Of a stretch of 8,371 nucleotides of DNA, positions 1 to 6,379 are shown one piece after another; position 1 is the stretch's first letter; the number at the start of each line of letters is the position of its first letter. The notes under the pieces are model-generated. The model did no database searches. It was not told where the DNA came from and saw only the letters and a program-made list of their open reading frames with translations. Origin of the DNA: a bacterium (GTDB lineage Bacteria; Verrucomicrobiota; Verrucomicrobiae; JAJYAR01); the NCBI GenBank assembly GCA_021779435.1, contig JAJYAR010000091.1, positions 1-8,371 on the forward strand, in the 5' to 3' direction. Position numbers and translations under genes: made by a program.

Positions 1-189
1 GTTGACGATGATGCGGGCCGGCAGCGAGGGAGCGTGCTCCCAGATGTTCTTTGCCGTGCTGACCGGCAAAATGAGCAGCGCCACCAGGACGATGCCGGCG
101 AGCAGCCGGGCCTTGATCGCGACGAAGTACGACTGTCCCCGGTACGGGGCGTCCAGCCGGTCAGCGATGCGGGTAAGCAGGCTGCGCAT
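1..189 (-). CDS. N-terminus of a membrane protein, possibly a sensor (partial)
   Basis: Reading the minus strand from the ATG at 189 gives 63 codons open to the window edge, so only the N-terminus is present. The first 27 or so residues are basic and amphipathic (MRSLLTRIADRLDAPYRGQS at the start). A hydrophobic segment follows at about residues 29-45 (LLAGIVLVALLILPV), typical of an uncleaved membrane anchor. A positively charged N-terminus before this helix suggests the N-terminus is cytoplasmic. Several membrane-bound sensor kinases start this way, but no catalytic or sensory domain is visible, so that is only a guess. The gene is divergent from the GH28 gene and shares a 204-base upstream region with it. 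No Shine-Dalgarno site is seen before the ATG. Confidence 0.6.
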   Translation of the reverse strand, partial: MRSLLTRIADRLDAPYRGQSYFVAIKARLLAGIVLVALLILPVSTAKNIWEHAPSLPARIIVN

Positions 190-205
190 TTTTGGAAGTG
201 ACGAT

Positions 206-305
206 ATGACGGCAGAAAGGGTGCGCCGTCGATCCTGTGTCGAAGCCCAGGTTGGCAGACAGGGCAACGATGAATCGGGCGCCGCCATGGCGGATCTGCC
301 GTCAT
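206..305. repeat. 11-bp inverted repeat in the divergent promoter region
   Basis: The left arm ATGACGGCAGA (206-216) and the right arm TCTGCCGTCAT (295-305) are perfect reverse complements, separated by 78 bases. They lie in the non-coding region between the leftward membrane-protein gene and the rightward GH28 gene. The spacing of roughly eight helical turns centre to centre could suit a regulator that loops DNA or binds two half-sites. No known operator is recognised, and an 11-bp match could be chance. Confidence 0.4.
282..293. repeat. 12-bp perfect palindrome CCGCCATGGCGG
   Basis: This self-complementary 12-mer lies just inside the right arm of the larger inverted repeat, about 100 bases before the GH28 start. 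It could be a dimeric regulator site or simply GC-rich chance. No protein is known to me to bind it. Confidence 0.3.
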
Positions 306-393
306 TTCCGGAACGCGCGAATTCGGACGCTCCGAGCAACGGAAGGGTGCGTTCGTGCGTCTTGTCCCGTCGCATCATCCAACTCATCCCCGT

Positions 394-1758
394 ATGATCT
401 CCCTACGTACTGCTTCCGCGGCCTTGTCCCTGACACTTGCCCTGAGCGCGAATCTGGTTCCCGCCGTTGCCGCCGATGCGTCGCAGGCACCGGCCTCAAA
501 GGCGCCCAGCGCCGCGCTTCGCAAGTCGGTCACGGAATTTGGCGCCGTCGCGGATGGGAAGACGCTCAACACCGAGGCGATCCAGAAGACGATTGACGCG
601 GTGGCAGCCGCCGGGGGAGGCGTTGCCGAAATTCCGGCCGGCGTATTCATGAGTGGTTCGATCTTTGTGAAGCAAGGCGTGGAGCTTCACCTTGGGGACG
701 GCGCGGTGCTCCTTGGGTCGAACAATATCGAGGATTACCCGAAGCGTGAGACCCGCATCGAAGGACATTTCGAACCCTGGCGGATGGCGCTGGTGAACGC
801 GCAGGGGATCGAACACCTGCGCATCACCGGCAAGGGAAAGCTCGACGGCAACGGTCCCACCTACTGGCAGGCCTTCTGGAAACGTCGGCAGGAAAACCCC
901 CGCTGCACGAACCTCGAAGTCGAGCGGCCGCGGTTGATGTTCATCGACCGCTGCAACGACGTGCGGATCGAGGGCATCAGGCTCCACGATTCCGGCTTCT
1001 GGAATCTCCATATGTATCGCTGCCGTGACGTCGTGGTGGACGGGCTGGAGATCAAGGCGCCGACGTCCGGGACCCAGCGTGGCCCGAGCACCGACGGCAT
1101 CGACATCGACAGCTGCCAGAACGTCACGGTCCGCAACACGTACATTTCCTGCAACGACGACAACATCGCGCTGAAGGGCAGCAAGGGCCCGCTTGCGGAC
1201 AAGGACACCGACAGCCCGCCGGTCGAAAACATTCTCGTGGAGAACTGCCGCTTTGGCGACGGCAACGGCATCATCACCTGCGGCAGCGAGGCGACAACCG
1301 TGCGCAACGTGAACGTGCGCAACTGCACGGTCGATGGCCGGACCACCGTCCTGACATTGAAGCTTCGGCCGGATACTCCGCAGCACTACGAGAACATCAC
1401 GATCGACGGCGTCGTCCTGAAGGGCGGCGGCCGGATTCTGAATGTCGCGCCCTGGATGCAGTTTTTCGACCTGAAGGGCCAGCCGGCTCCCACACGGCAG
1501 GTCAACAATATCACCCTCCGGAACATCACGGGGGAATATCGCACGCTCGGCGTGATCCGCGGCAATGTTGCGAACGAGGCGCGGACAGCCACGACAGACG
1601 TGCTCCGCGACATCACGCTCGAGAACATCGACGTGAAACTCGCCGAAGAGACTTTCCCCGTGTCGGGCGTCGAGAATCTCGTCGTGAAGAACGTCACCGT
1701 GAACGGGAAGCCGCTCGAGGTGAAGCAGCTGCCCCCGCAGGCGCAGACACGCAGGTAG
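394..1758 (+). CDS. Secreted glycoside hydrolase family 28 (polygalacturonase-like)
   Basis: This 454-residue protein is a right-handed beta-helix enzyme of the GH28 family, which hydrolyses galacturonic-acid linkages in pectin or rhamnogalacturonan. Residues 1-26 form a Sec signal peptide (cut near AVA26/A27), so it acts outside the cytoplasm. The beta-helix N-cap (TEFGAVADG, then AIQKTIDAVAAAGGGVAEIPAG) begins near residue 46. Candidate catalytic acids are Asp234 in STDGIDI and Asp255-Asp256 in CNDDNIALK. Their spacing of 21 and 22 residues equals that of Asp180, Asp201 and Asp202 in fungal polygalacturonase. The usual Gly-His-Gly motif reads Gly-Asn291-Gly here (GNGIITCGSEAT). The substrate-binding RIK region is LKLRPDTPQ (322-330), a form I associate with bacterial members. 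The ATG at 394 was preferred to an upstream GTG at 355 because it places the signal peptide at the N-terminus. No Shine-Dalgarno site is visible. Exact substrate and endo/exo mode cannot be told. Confidence 0.9.
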   Translation: MISLRTASAALSLTLALSANLVPAVAADASQAPASKAPSAALRKSVTEFGAVADGKTLNTEAIQKTIDAVAAAGGGVAEIPAGVFMSGSIFVKQGVELHLGDGAVLLGSNNIEDYPKRETRIEGHFEPWRMALVNAQGIEHLRITGKGKLDGNGPTYWQAFWKRRQENPRCTNLEVERPRLMFIDRCNDVRIEGIRLHDSGFWNLHMYRCRDVVVDGLEIKAPTSGTQRGPSTDGIDIDSCQNVTVRNTYISCNDDNIALKGSKGPLADKDTDSPPVENILVENCRFGDGNGIITCGSEATTVRNVNVRNCTVDGRTTVLTLKLRPDTPQHYENITIDGVVLKGGGRILNVAPWMQFFDLKGQPAPTRQVNNITLRNITGEYRTLGVIRGNVANEARTATTDVLRDITLENIDVKLAEETFPVSGVENLVVKNVTVNGKPLEVKQLPPQAQTRR

Positions 1759-1800
1759 GAGTCGGCCCGCTGGCGCTCGCCGCCACGGAGGCTTGGTCGC

Positions 1801-1820
1801 GCGCGTTCTCCCGAACGCGC
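1801..1820 (+). terminator. Hairpin downstream of the GH28 gene, possible terminator
   Basis: The sequence GCGCGTTC-TCCC-GAACGCGC is a perfect 8-bp stem with a 4-base loop, 42 bases past the GH28 stop codon. No run of T follows, so it is a weak candidate for intrinsic termination. It may instead stabilise the transcript end or be incidental. Confidence 0.35.
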
Positions 1821-1919
1821 TCGGGTTGGCCCGCTCGAAAGTACCTCTGATCAGCTCGCAGGCTCTCGGGGCCAAGCCGGTTGCCGTTTCGCGGGAGCCT
1901 GCCAGAGTGCCCGATTGAA

Positions 1920-3137
1920 ATGAGCCACGATCCAGGACGACCTGGCACGAAGCTTCGAAGCCTCTCCCGCGGCGTCTGGGCGCTCGGCTTCGTGAGCTTG
2001 TTCATGGACGTGTCGTCCGAGGCCATCCACGGACTGCTTCCCGTGTTCCTGGTTGGCACGTTGGGAGTGACCGCGGCTGTCCTTGGCATGATCGAAGGCG
2101 TCGCCGAGAGCACGGCGGCGATCACCAAGCTCTTCTCGGGAGTGTTGTCGGACCGGCTTGGTCGGAGAAAGCCGCTCGCGGTGCTCGGCTACGGATTGGC
2201 GGCATTGACGAAGCCGATGTTTCCGCTGGCGGGGAGTGCGGGGATGGTCTTCGCGGCGCGTCTGATCGACCGAGTGGGAAAGGGCATCCGTGGGGCGCCG
2301 CGCGATGCGCTCGTCGCGGACCTGTCCGCACCGGAGCAGCGAGGCGCCGCGTTCGGCCTCCGGCAGACGCTCGACACGGCCGGCGCGCTGATCGGGCCGC
2401 TTCTCGCGATGGGGCTGATGGTCGTCCTTGCGGAGCGCATTCGCACGGTCTTCTGGATTGCGACGATCCCGGCCTTCATCGCGGTTGCCCTCCTGGTGCT
2501 TGCGGTGCGCGAACCGGTGCGGGTTGAACAGCGGGAACGGCGTCACAATCCACTCGCGGGTTTCCACTGGCGCAGTTTCCCGCCGGCCTTCTGGAAGCTC
2601 GTCGGCGTCGTGATGCTCTTCACGCTGATGCGCTTCTCCGAAGCGTTCCTGGTGCTGCGGATGCAGTCGACCGGTTTGCGGGAGGCGTATGCTCCGCTGG
2701 CGCTGGTCGTGATGAACCTCGCGTACGTCCTTTCGGCCTATCCTGCGGGCGTATTGTCCGACCGGGTTCCCAGGAATCGCATCCTCGCGGTCGGCTGCGT
2801 CGTGATGGTGGCTGCGGATGCCTTTCTGGCGCTGGGGCATTCACCGGCGCTGATTCTCGTCGGGATCCTCGGCTGGGGACTTCACATGGGGCTGACGGAA
2901 GGGCTGCTCAACGCGTTGACGGCCGACCATGCGCCGACGGCGCTGCGTGGCACCGCGTTCGGCATCATCAACCTCGTTCGCGGTGTGATGCTCCTGCTGG
3001 CCAGTGTGCTCGCGGGCGCTCTTTGGAGTTCGTTCGGCCCGGGGGCCACGTTTGGTGCCGGGGCGCTGCTCGCGGCGGCGACGGCGCTTGCGGCGACCTG
3101 CACGGCGGGGCCGGCGCGCGGGAACCCCGCCGGTTGA
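1920..3137 (+). CDS. Major facilitator superfamily permease
   Basis: This 405-residue protein is an inner-membrane transporter of the MFS, likely with 12 transmembrane helices in two halves. The MFS motif A is clear after helix 2 (GVLSDRLGRR, residues 74-83), and a degenerate copy in the second half reads GVLSDRVPRN (278-287). The conserved stretch DRVGKGIRGAPRDALVAD (117-134) is typical of a widespread group of bacterial permeases whose substrate is mostly unknown. A basic loop at about 197-212 separates the two halves. The ATG at 1920 was chosen over the TTG at 1881 because it leaves a short hydrophilic N-terminus before helix 1 (about residue 19); neither start has a good Shine-Dalgarno site. 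The DUF488 gene follows after 42 bases and is probably co-transcribed. Efflux is a plausible role but the sequence does not show the substrate. Confidence 0.9.
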   Translation: MSHDPGRPGTKLRSLSRGVWALGFVSLFMDVSSEAIHGLLPVFLVGTLGVTAAVLGMIEGVAESTAAITKLFSGVLSDRLGRRKPLAVLGYGLAALTKPMFPLAGSAGMVFAARLIDRVGKGIRGAPRDALVADLSAPEQRGAAFGLRQTLDTAGALIGPLLAMGLMVVLAERIRTVFWIATIPAFIAVALLVLAVREPVRVEQRERRHNPLAGFHWRSFPPAFWKLVGVVMLFTLMRFSEAFLVLRMQSTGLREAYAPLALVVMNLAYVLSAYPAGVLSDRVPRNRILAVGCVVMVAADAFLALGHSPALILVGILGWGLHMGLTEGLLNALTADHAPTALRGTAFGIINLVRGVMLLLASVLAGALWSSFGPGATFGAGALLAAATALAATCTAGPARGNPAG

Positions 3138-3179
3138 CACGTCCGTTTGCGTGGCGTTGCCGGGAGCGTAGGTTTCCAC

Positions 3180-3545
3180 GTGAAGGACAGGATCGCGATC
3201 AAGCGTGTGTACGAGCCGCCGGAGGCCGCGGATGGCCGGCGGTTTCTCGTCGAGCGGCTCTGGCCCCGCGGGATCAGGAAGGAAGCGTTGAAGATCGATT
3301 CCTGGCTGCGCGAGGCGGCCCCGAGCGCGGGGCTGCGGACCTGGTTCAGTCATGATCCGGCGAAGTGGGAGGAATTCAGGCGAAAGTACCGGACGGAATT
3401 GGAAGCGCATCCCGAGGCGTGGGAACCGTTGCTCGAAGCGGCGAAGCAAGGTCGTGTGACGCTGCTGTTCAGCTCGCGGGATACGGAGCACAACAACGTG
3501 GTTGCCCTGCGGGAACACCTGCTGGGGAAGCTCAACCAGCGGTAA
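3180..3545 (+). CDS. DUF488 family protein (YeaO-like)
   Basis: The 121-residue product matches the DUF488 family, represented in E. coli by YeaO. Family signatures in order are KRVY (8-11), FLVERLWPRG (22-31), WFSHDPAKWEEF (55-66) and LLFSSRDTEHN (95-105). Its length is close to that of YeaO. The family is small, soluble and cytoplasmic, and its biochemical role is not established. The GTG at 3180 was chosen because it gives the typical N-terminus MKDRIAIKRVYEPP; a TTG at 3147 in the same frame would add 11 residues that the family does not need. A GGGAG at 3162-3166 is somewhat far from the start (13 bases). The gene lies 42 bases behind the MFS permease, which suggests one transcript. Confidence 0.88.
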   Translation: MKDRIAIKRVYEPPEAADGRRFLVERLWPRGIRKEALKIDSWLREAAPSAGLRTWFSHDPAKWEEFRRKYRTELEAHPEAWEPLLEAAKQGRVTLLFSSRDTEHNNVVALREHLLGKLNQR

Positions 3546-3697
3546 GTGGGCAGGTCCCGTCGGAGTCTGGCCGGGCGGTTCGCCGGCAAGGTGCCTGTTT
3601 CAACTTTATGGTTGAGAAAGAGGAATTCCGCCGCGGGAGAGGCTGTGTCACGAGCTACATGGTCCAGCAGCCATCCAACCCATACACGACACCCACG

Positions 3698-4099
3698 ATG
3701 AAAAAGTATCTGAAAGCCATCACTGCGTTTGCGATCATGACGTTTGCCTCGCTGGCCTGGGCGGCCGAGCAGACGGTATCCCTCGGGTACAAGGATTCCT
3801 CGAGCTCCGTCGAGATGGATCTCCGTGAGTACGGCTACCAAACCGGCTACGGCAGCGTTGCGCTGTACTGCAACGGCGACCTGGTGTTTTGCTTCGACCA
3901 GGGCGGCGTGCTCTACGTCCAATCCGGCGTCTATTGGTGGCAGGATTCGAACGGTTTCATGCACGTCTCGAACCTGCCCGACGGTGAGTACACCGGTGGG
4001 CTGTCCGTCAATTCCGCCGGCTCGTTCTCGACCTCGAGTCAGACGATCACCTGGGTAAGCAATTTCGGTCCCACATGGCTCGTCGTCGATTTCCTCTGA
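3698..4099 (+). CDS. Small secreted protein of unknown function
   Basis: I do not recognise this 133-residue protein. Residues 1-22 are a classic Sec signal peptide (MKKYLKAITAF at the start, cut at AWA22/A23), so the mature protein of 111 residues is exported. The mature part is rich in Tyr, Trp, Gly and Ser, has no obvious long helix, and alternates polar and hydrophobic residues, which suggests a small beta-sheet fold. It has only two cysteines, at 58 and 65 (LYCNGDLVFCFD), close enough to form a disulfide in the periplasm. It ends in the hydrophobic stretch WLVVDFL. The ATG at 3698 is chosen because it starts the signal peptide; the frame is open further upstream but without sense. No Shine-Dalgarno site is visible. 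A strong hairpin follows the stop, so it is probably a single-gene unit. Confidence 0.75.
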   Translation: MKKYLKAITAFAIMTFASLAWAAEQTVSLGYKDSSSSVEMDLREYGYQTGYGSVALYCNGDLVFCFDQGGVLYVQSGVYWWQDSNGFMHVSNLPDGEYTGGLSVNSAGSFSTSSQTITWVSNFGPTWLVVDFL

Positions 4100-4135
4100 C
4101 CGACTTGTGGCTGATTGCCTAGGATCGATGTGTTG

Positions 4136-4161
4136 GAGCCACGGCCGCGGGGCCGTGGCTC
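4136..4161 (+). terminator. Strong GC-rich hairpin, likely transcription terminator
   Basis: GAGCCACGGCC (4136-4146) pairs perfectly with GGCCGTGGCTC (4151-4161) across a 4-base loop, 36 bases after the stop of the small secreted protein. The 11-bp stem is the most stable hairpin noticed in the window. The following sequence TTCGCGTTGTG is only modestly T-rich, so it is an imperfect intrinsic terminator. Its position separates the secreted-protein gene from the response regulator behind it. Confidence 0.65.
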
Positions 4162-4262
4162 TTCGCGTTGTGCCCGGTGCGGTGCGGCTGCGCCGCGGAC
4201 GGTGGGAAGGATGACGCGGTCCGACCGTCTCGCACCTTGCGTCCGTGAGTCAGCCGGCCAGC

Positions 4263-5006
4263 ATGGAGCGAACCCCGACCGTTGAAATGCTGCAGCCCGA
4301 GAGCGTCGATTCCCCGCGATGCACGGAGACCCCGGTGCGCATCCTGCACATCGAGGATGATCCGCTGGCTGCCGACACCGTGCAGCGCCTGGTTCAAAAG
4401 TGGCCGGAGTACGAGTATGTCGCGAATGTCACGACCGGCGCTGAGGGACTGAAACTTTGCCGGTCTGCGCACGCCGACGTCGTCCTCCTGGACCTCAACC
4501 TGCCGGACATCGACGGCCTCGAGGTTCTCGATCTCCTGCGGGCCGAGAAACCCGGAGTCCGGGTGCTGCTGCTCACGGTGAGATCGGACCCCGCGTTTCT
4601 GTATCGGGTGATGCTCGGACACGCGGCGGGCGTGGTGTGCAAGACGGCGCGGCTGCACGTCGAGCTTCGGCGCGCGCTTGACGTGTGTTGCGACGGGAGG
4701 AGTTACCTGCCCGCTGACGTCGCGGTGGCCCTCAACCGCTTTCGCCGCGATCCCAACGCGTTCTTCAAATTTCTGTCGAACCGGGAAATCTCGCTCCTTC
4801 CGCACTTCGGGCGCGGCGAGTCGGATGGCGATATCGGCGCGGCGGTTGGGCTGAGTCCCGCGACGGTCCATTCGCACCGGCAAAGCGTCACGCGCAAACT
4901 CGACGTTCACACGAGCGCCGAGCTGATGCGCTGGTGTGCGGAGAACGGCTTCTCGCATTTCCCGAGGCGCGGGCAGGTGGGAGCCGAGGCAGGGCTTCAA
5001 AGCTGA
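4263..5006 (+). CDS. Orphan response regulator, receiver plus LuxR/NarL-type HTH
   Basis: This 247-residue cytoplasmic protein is a two-component response regulator. The receiver domain spans about residues 25-140, with acidic pocket Glu31-Asp32-Asp33 (ILHIEDDPL), phospho-acceptor Asp77 (LLDLNLPDIDG), Thr105 and Lys127, all in place. The C-terminal LuxR-type DNA-binding domain runs from about 171 to 230 (LSNREISLL, then ATVHSHRQSVTRKLDV). All phosphorylation residues are intact, so it should be a phosphorylation-controlled transcription factor. No kinase gene adjoins it, so its partner is unknown; the propeller kinase at the right end is one candidate. The N-terminus carries about 24 extra residues before the receiver. 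The ATG at 4263 was chosen over a GTG at 4245 in the same frame; neither has a clear Shine-Dalgarno site, so the start is uncertain by six codons. Confidence 0.88.
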   Translation: MERTPTVEMLQPESVDSPRCTETPVRILHIEDDPLAADTVQRLVQKWPEYEYVANVTTGAEGLKLCRSAHADVVLLDLNLPDIDGLEVLDLLRAEKPGVRVLLLTVRSDPAFLYRVMLGHAAGVVCKTARLHVELRRALDVCCDGRSYLPADVAVALNRFRRDPNAFFKFLSNREISLLPHFGRGESDGDIGAAVGLSPATVHSHRQSVTRKLDVHTSAELMRWCAENGFSHFPRRGQVGAEAGLQS

Positions 5007-5105
5007 GCGCGCAGGGCGATCGTCGCAACCGATGGGAGGCATCGGGAATATCGATTAACCGGTTGGCGTGGTGTCCGGGTATCATGCAGGCGTTGAACAA
5101 ATCCC

Positions 5106-5663
5106 ATGAAAACGATCACCCGATTGCTTTGGATTGCGTGCGCACTCGGCCTCGGCACGAGTGCTCTTGCCCAGACCCCCACCGCCTCCGCGGCGTCGAC
5201 CGCGAAGGTCGGAATCTATGACTCCCGCGCCCTTGGCTATGCCTGGTTCTGGTCGGAACCGGGCACGAAGGAGCGCAACGCGCTTCTCGCTGCGGCGAAG
5301 TCCGCGAAGTCGGCCGGTGATGCGGAACGGGCGAAAGAGCTCGGCGCGCAGCTCTCCGCGCTGCAGCTGCGAAACCACCTTCAGGTCTTCAGCACGGCGC
5401 CGGCGGACGAGGCGATTGCCCACCTGCGGCCCAAGCTTGACGCCCTTCAGGCGGAGCTCGGCGTGGTCCGGCTGGTTTCCAGATGGGATGAGGCGGCGCT
5501 GAAGGATATTCCCGAGGCGCAGCGGCTCGACGTCACCGATCGTCTGGTGCGGGAGCTTTTCACCCCTGACCAGCGTCACTCGAAGGTGCTCGAGTCGCTG
5601 AAGGCGAAGCCGCCCATCCCGCTTGAGCAGGCGCGCAAGCTCGCCGAGTCAGGTAAGCTTTGA
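5106..5663 (+). CDS. Exported protein of unknown function with KVGIYDSRAL motif
   Basis: The 185-residue product has a clear Sec signal peptide (residues 1-22, MKTITRLLWIACALGLG at the start, cut at ALA22/Q23) and is probably periplasmic. After a short Thr/Ser/Ala linker comes KVGIYDSRALGYAWFWS (34-50), then an Ala/Lys/Glu-rich, probably helical or coiled-coil segment at about 55-92 (including AKSAGDAERAKELGAQLSAL), then a mixed region with QVFSTAPADEAIAHLRPKL (93-111). The order 'strand with conserved Asp, then long charged helix' loosely recalls the OmpH/Skp chaperones, but similarity is too slight to assign. I have a sense of similar unnamed proteins in Verrucomicrobia and Planctomycetes, which I cannot verify. 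It lies 99 bases behind the orphan response regulator on the same strand and is convergent with the two-component operon. Confidence 0.75.
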   Translation: MKTITRLLWIACALGLGTSALAQTPTASAASTAKVGIYDSRALGYAWFWSEPGTKERNALLAAAKSAKSAGDAERAKELGAQLSALQLRNHLQVFSTAPADEAIAHLRPKLDALQAELGVVRLVSRWDEAALKDIPEAQRLDVTDRLVRELFTPDQRHSKVLESLKAKPPIPLEQARKLAESGKL

Positions 5664-5739
5664 GTCGACGCCGGTCTTGCGACGACGTGTGGGCGTTCGC
5701 TGTCACGTTCGAGCCGTCCGGCATGCAGAGCGCAGCCGC

Positions 5740-6375
5740 TCAGCCCATGAACTTGATCACGGCTTCCGTCCGCGTGCGGACGTGGAGCTTCCCATAGATG
5801 TGCTTCAGGTGGCTGTTCACCGTCTCGATGCTGATCGAAAGCTGGTTGGCGATCTCCTTCGAGAGCATGCCGCGCGAGAGCAGATGCAGGATCTCCTCCT
5901 CGCGCTGGGTCAGTTTCTCCGAACCCGCGGTGGCGGCCGGAGCCTGCCTGCGCTGGAACGCGGCGATCACGCGGCGGGCGACTTCGGGCGTCAGCGGGAC
6001 GCCGCCACTTCTGATCTCGTGAATTGCGCGGATCAGGTCCTCGGGGGCCGTGCGCTTGAGAAGATAGCCGCTTGCTCCGGCCTCGAGCGACTTCGAGATC
6101 TGCTCGTGGTCCTCGTAGATGGTGAACATCAGGAACTGCGTGGCCGGAAGGGCTCGCTTCAGCTTTTCCACGCCCTCGATCCCGGAGCCGTCCGGCAGGT
6201 TGATGTCCATGACGACCACGTCGGGTGCGGCGACCGGTATCTTCCGCAGGGCAGTTTGGAGATTGCGGCACACGGCCGTGCAGGTGCAGCCGGGAGATTC
6301 CGCGATCACCTGCTCCAGTTCCTCGCAGATGCCGGCATTGTCCTCGACGATGGCTATCTTGATGTCTGCGACCAT
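5740..6375 (-). CDS. NarL/FixJ-type response regulator of the propeller kinase
   Basis: This 211-residue regulator has a receiver domain (about 4-122) with Glu11-Asp12, phospho-acceptor Asp57 (VVVMDINLPDGSG), Thr85 and Lys107 all present. A linker at about 140-153 leads to a LuxR-type helix-turn-helix (155-205; LTQREEEILHLL, SKEIANQLSISIETVNSHLKH). Length and layout are standard for the NarL family of transcription factors. Its gene begins 4 bases after the stop of the sensor kinase gene on the same strand, so the two are almost certainly one operon and a cognate pair. The ATG at 6375 was chosen because it starts just before the receiver (MVADIKIAIVEDN) and has a possible ribosome site GGGAAG 9 bases upstream; an extended frame reaching 6441 would overlap the kinase. 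Its target genes are not shown by the sequence. Confidence 0.93.
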   Translation of the reverse strand: MVADIKIAIVEDNAGICEELEQVIAESPGCTCTAVCRNLQTALRKIPVAAPDVVVMDINLPDGSGIEGVEKLKRALPATQFLMFTIYEDHEQISKSLEAGASGYLLKRTAPEDLIRAIHEIRSGGVPLTPEVARRVIAAFQRRQAPAATAGSEKLTQREEEILHLLSRGMLSKEIANQLSISIETVNSHLKHIYGKLHVRTRTEAVIKFMG

Positions 6376-6379
6376 GAAT

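Noticed and set aside
355..393. Upstream GTG extension of the GH28 gene
   Set aside because: It would put 13 residues before the signal peptide; the ATG at 394 gives a normal export signal.
496..1875. 459-codon open frame on the minus strand opposite the GH28 gene
   Set aside because: It mirrors the codons of a convincing GH28 gene in high-GC DNA, its translation has no recognisable domain or signal, and it is rich in Arg, Ala and Val as expected of a shadow frame.
1851..2840. 329-codon minus-strand frame opposite the MFS gene
   Set aside because: The product is extremely rich in Arg, His, Gln and Glu with no hydrophobic core, as expected from antisense reading of a membrane-protein gene.
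4184..4196. Second small hairpin GCGGC-TGC-GCCGC after the main terminator
   Set aside because: A 5-bp stem in GC-rich DNA is expected by chance and there is no T run after it.
4217..4227. Palindrome CGGTCCGACCG upstream of the orphan response regulator
   Set aside because: Arms of only 5 bp around one base, in a high-GC region; considered as an autoregulatory operator but too short to support.
5055..5086. Possible promoter (TTAACC and TATCAT) before the exported protein at 5106
   Set aside because: The spacing of 19 bases and the poor -35 match make it no better than chance; promoter consensus for this organism is unknown.
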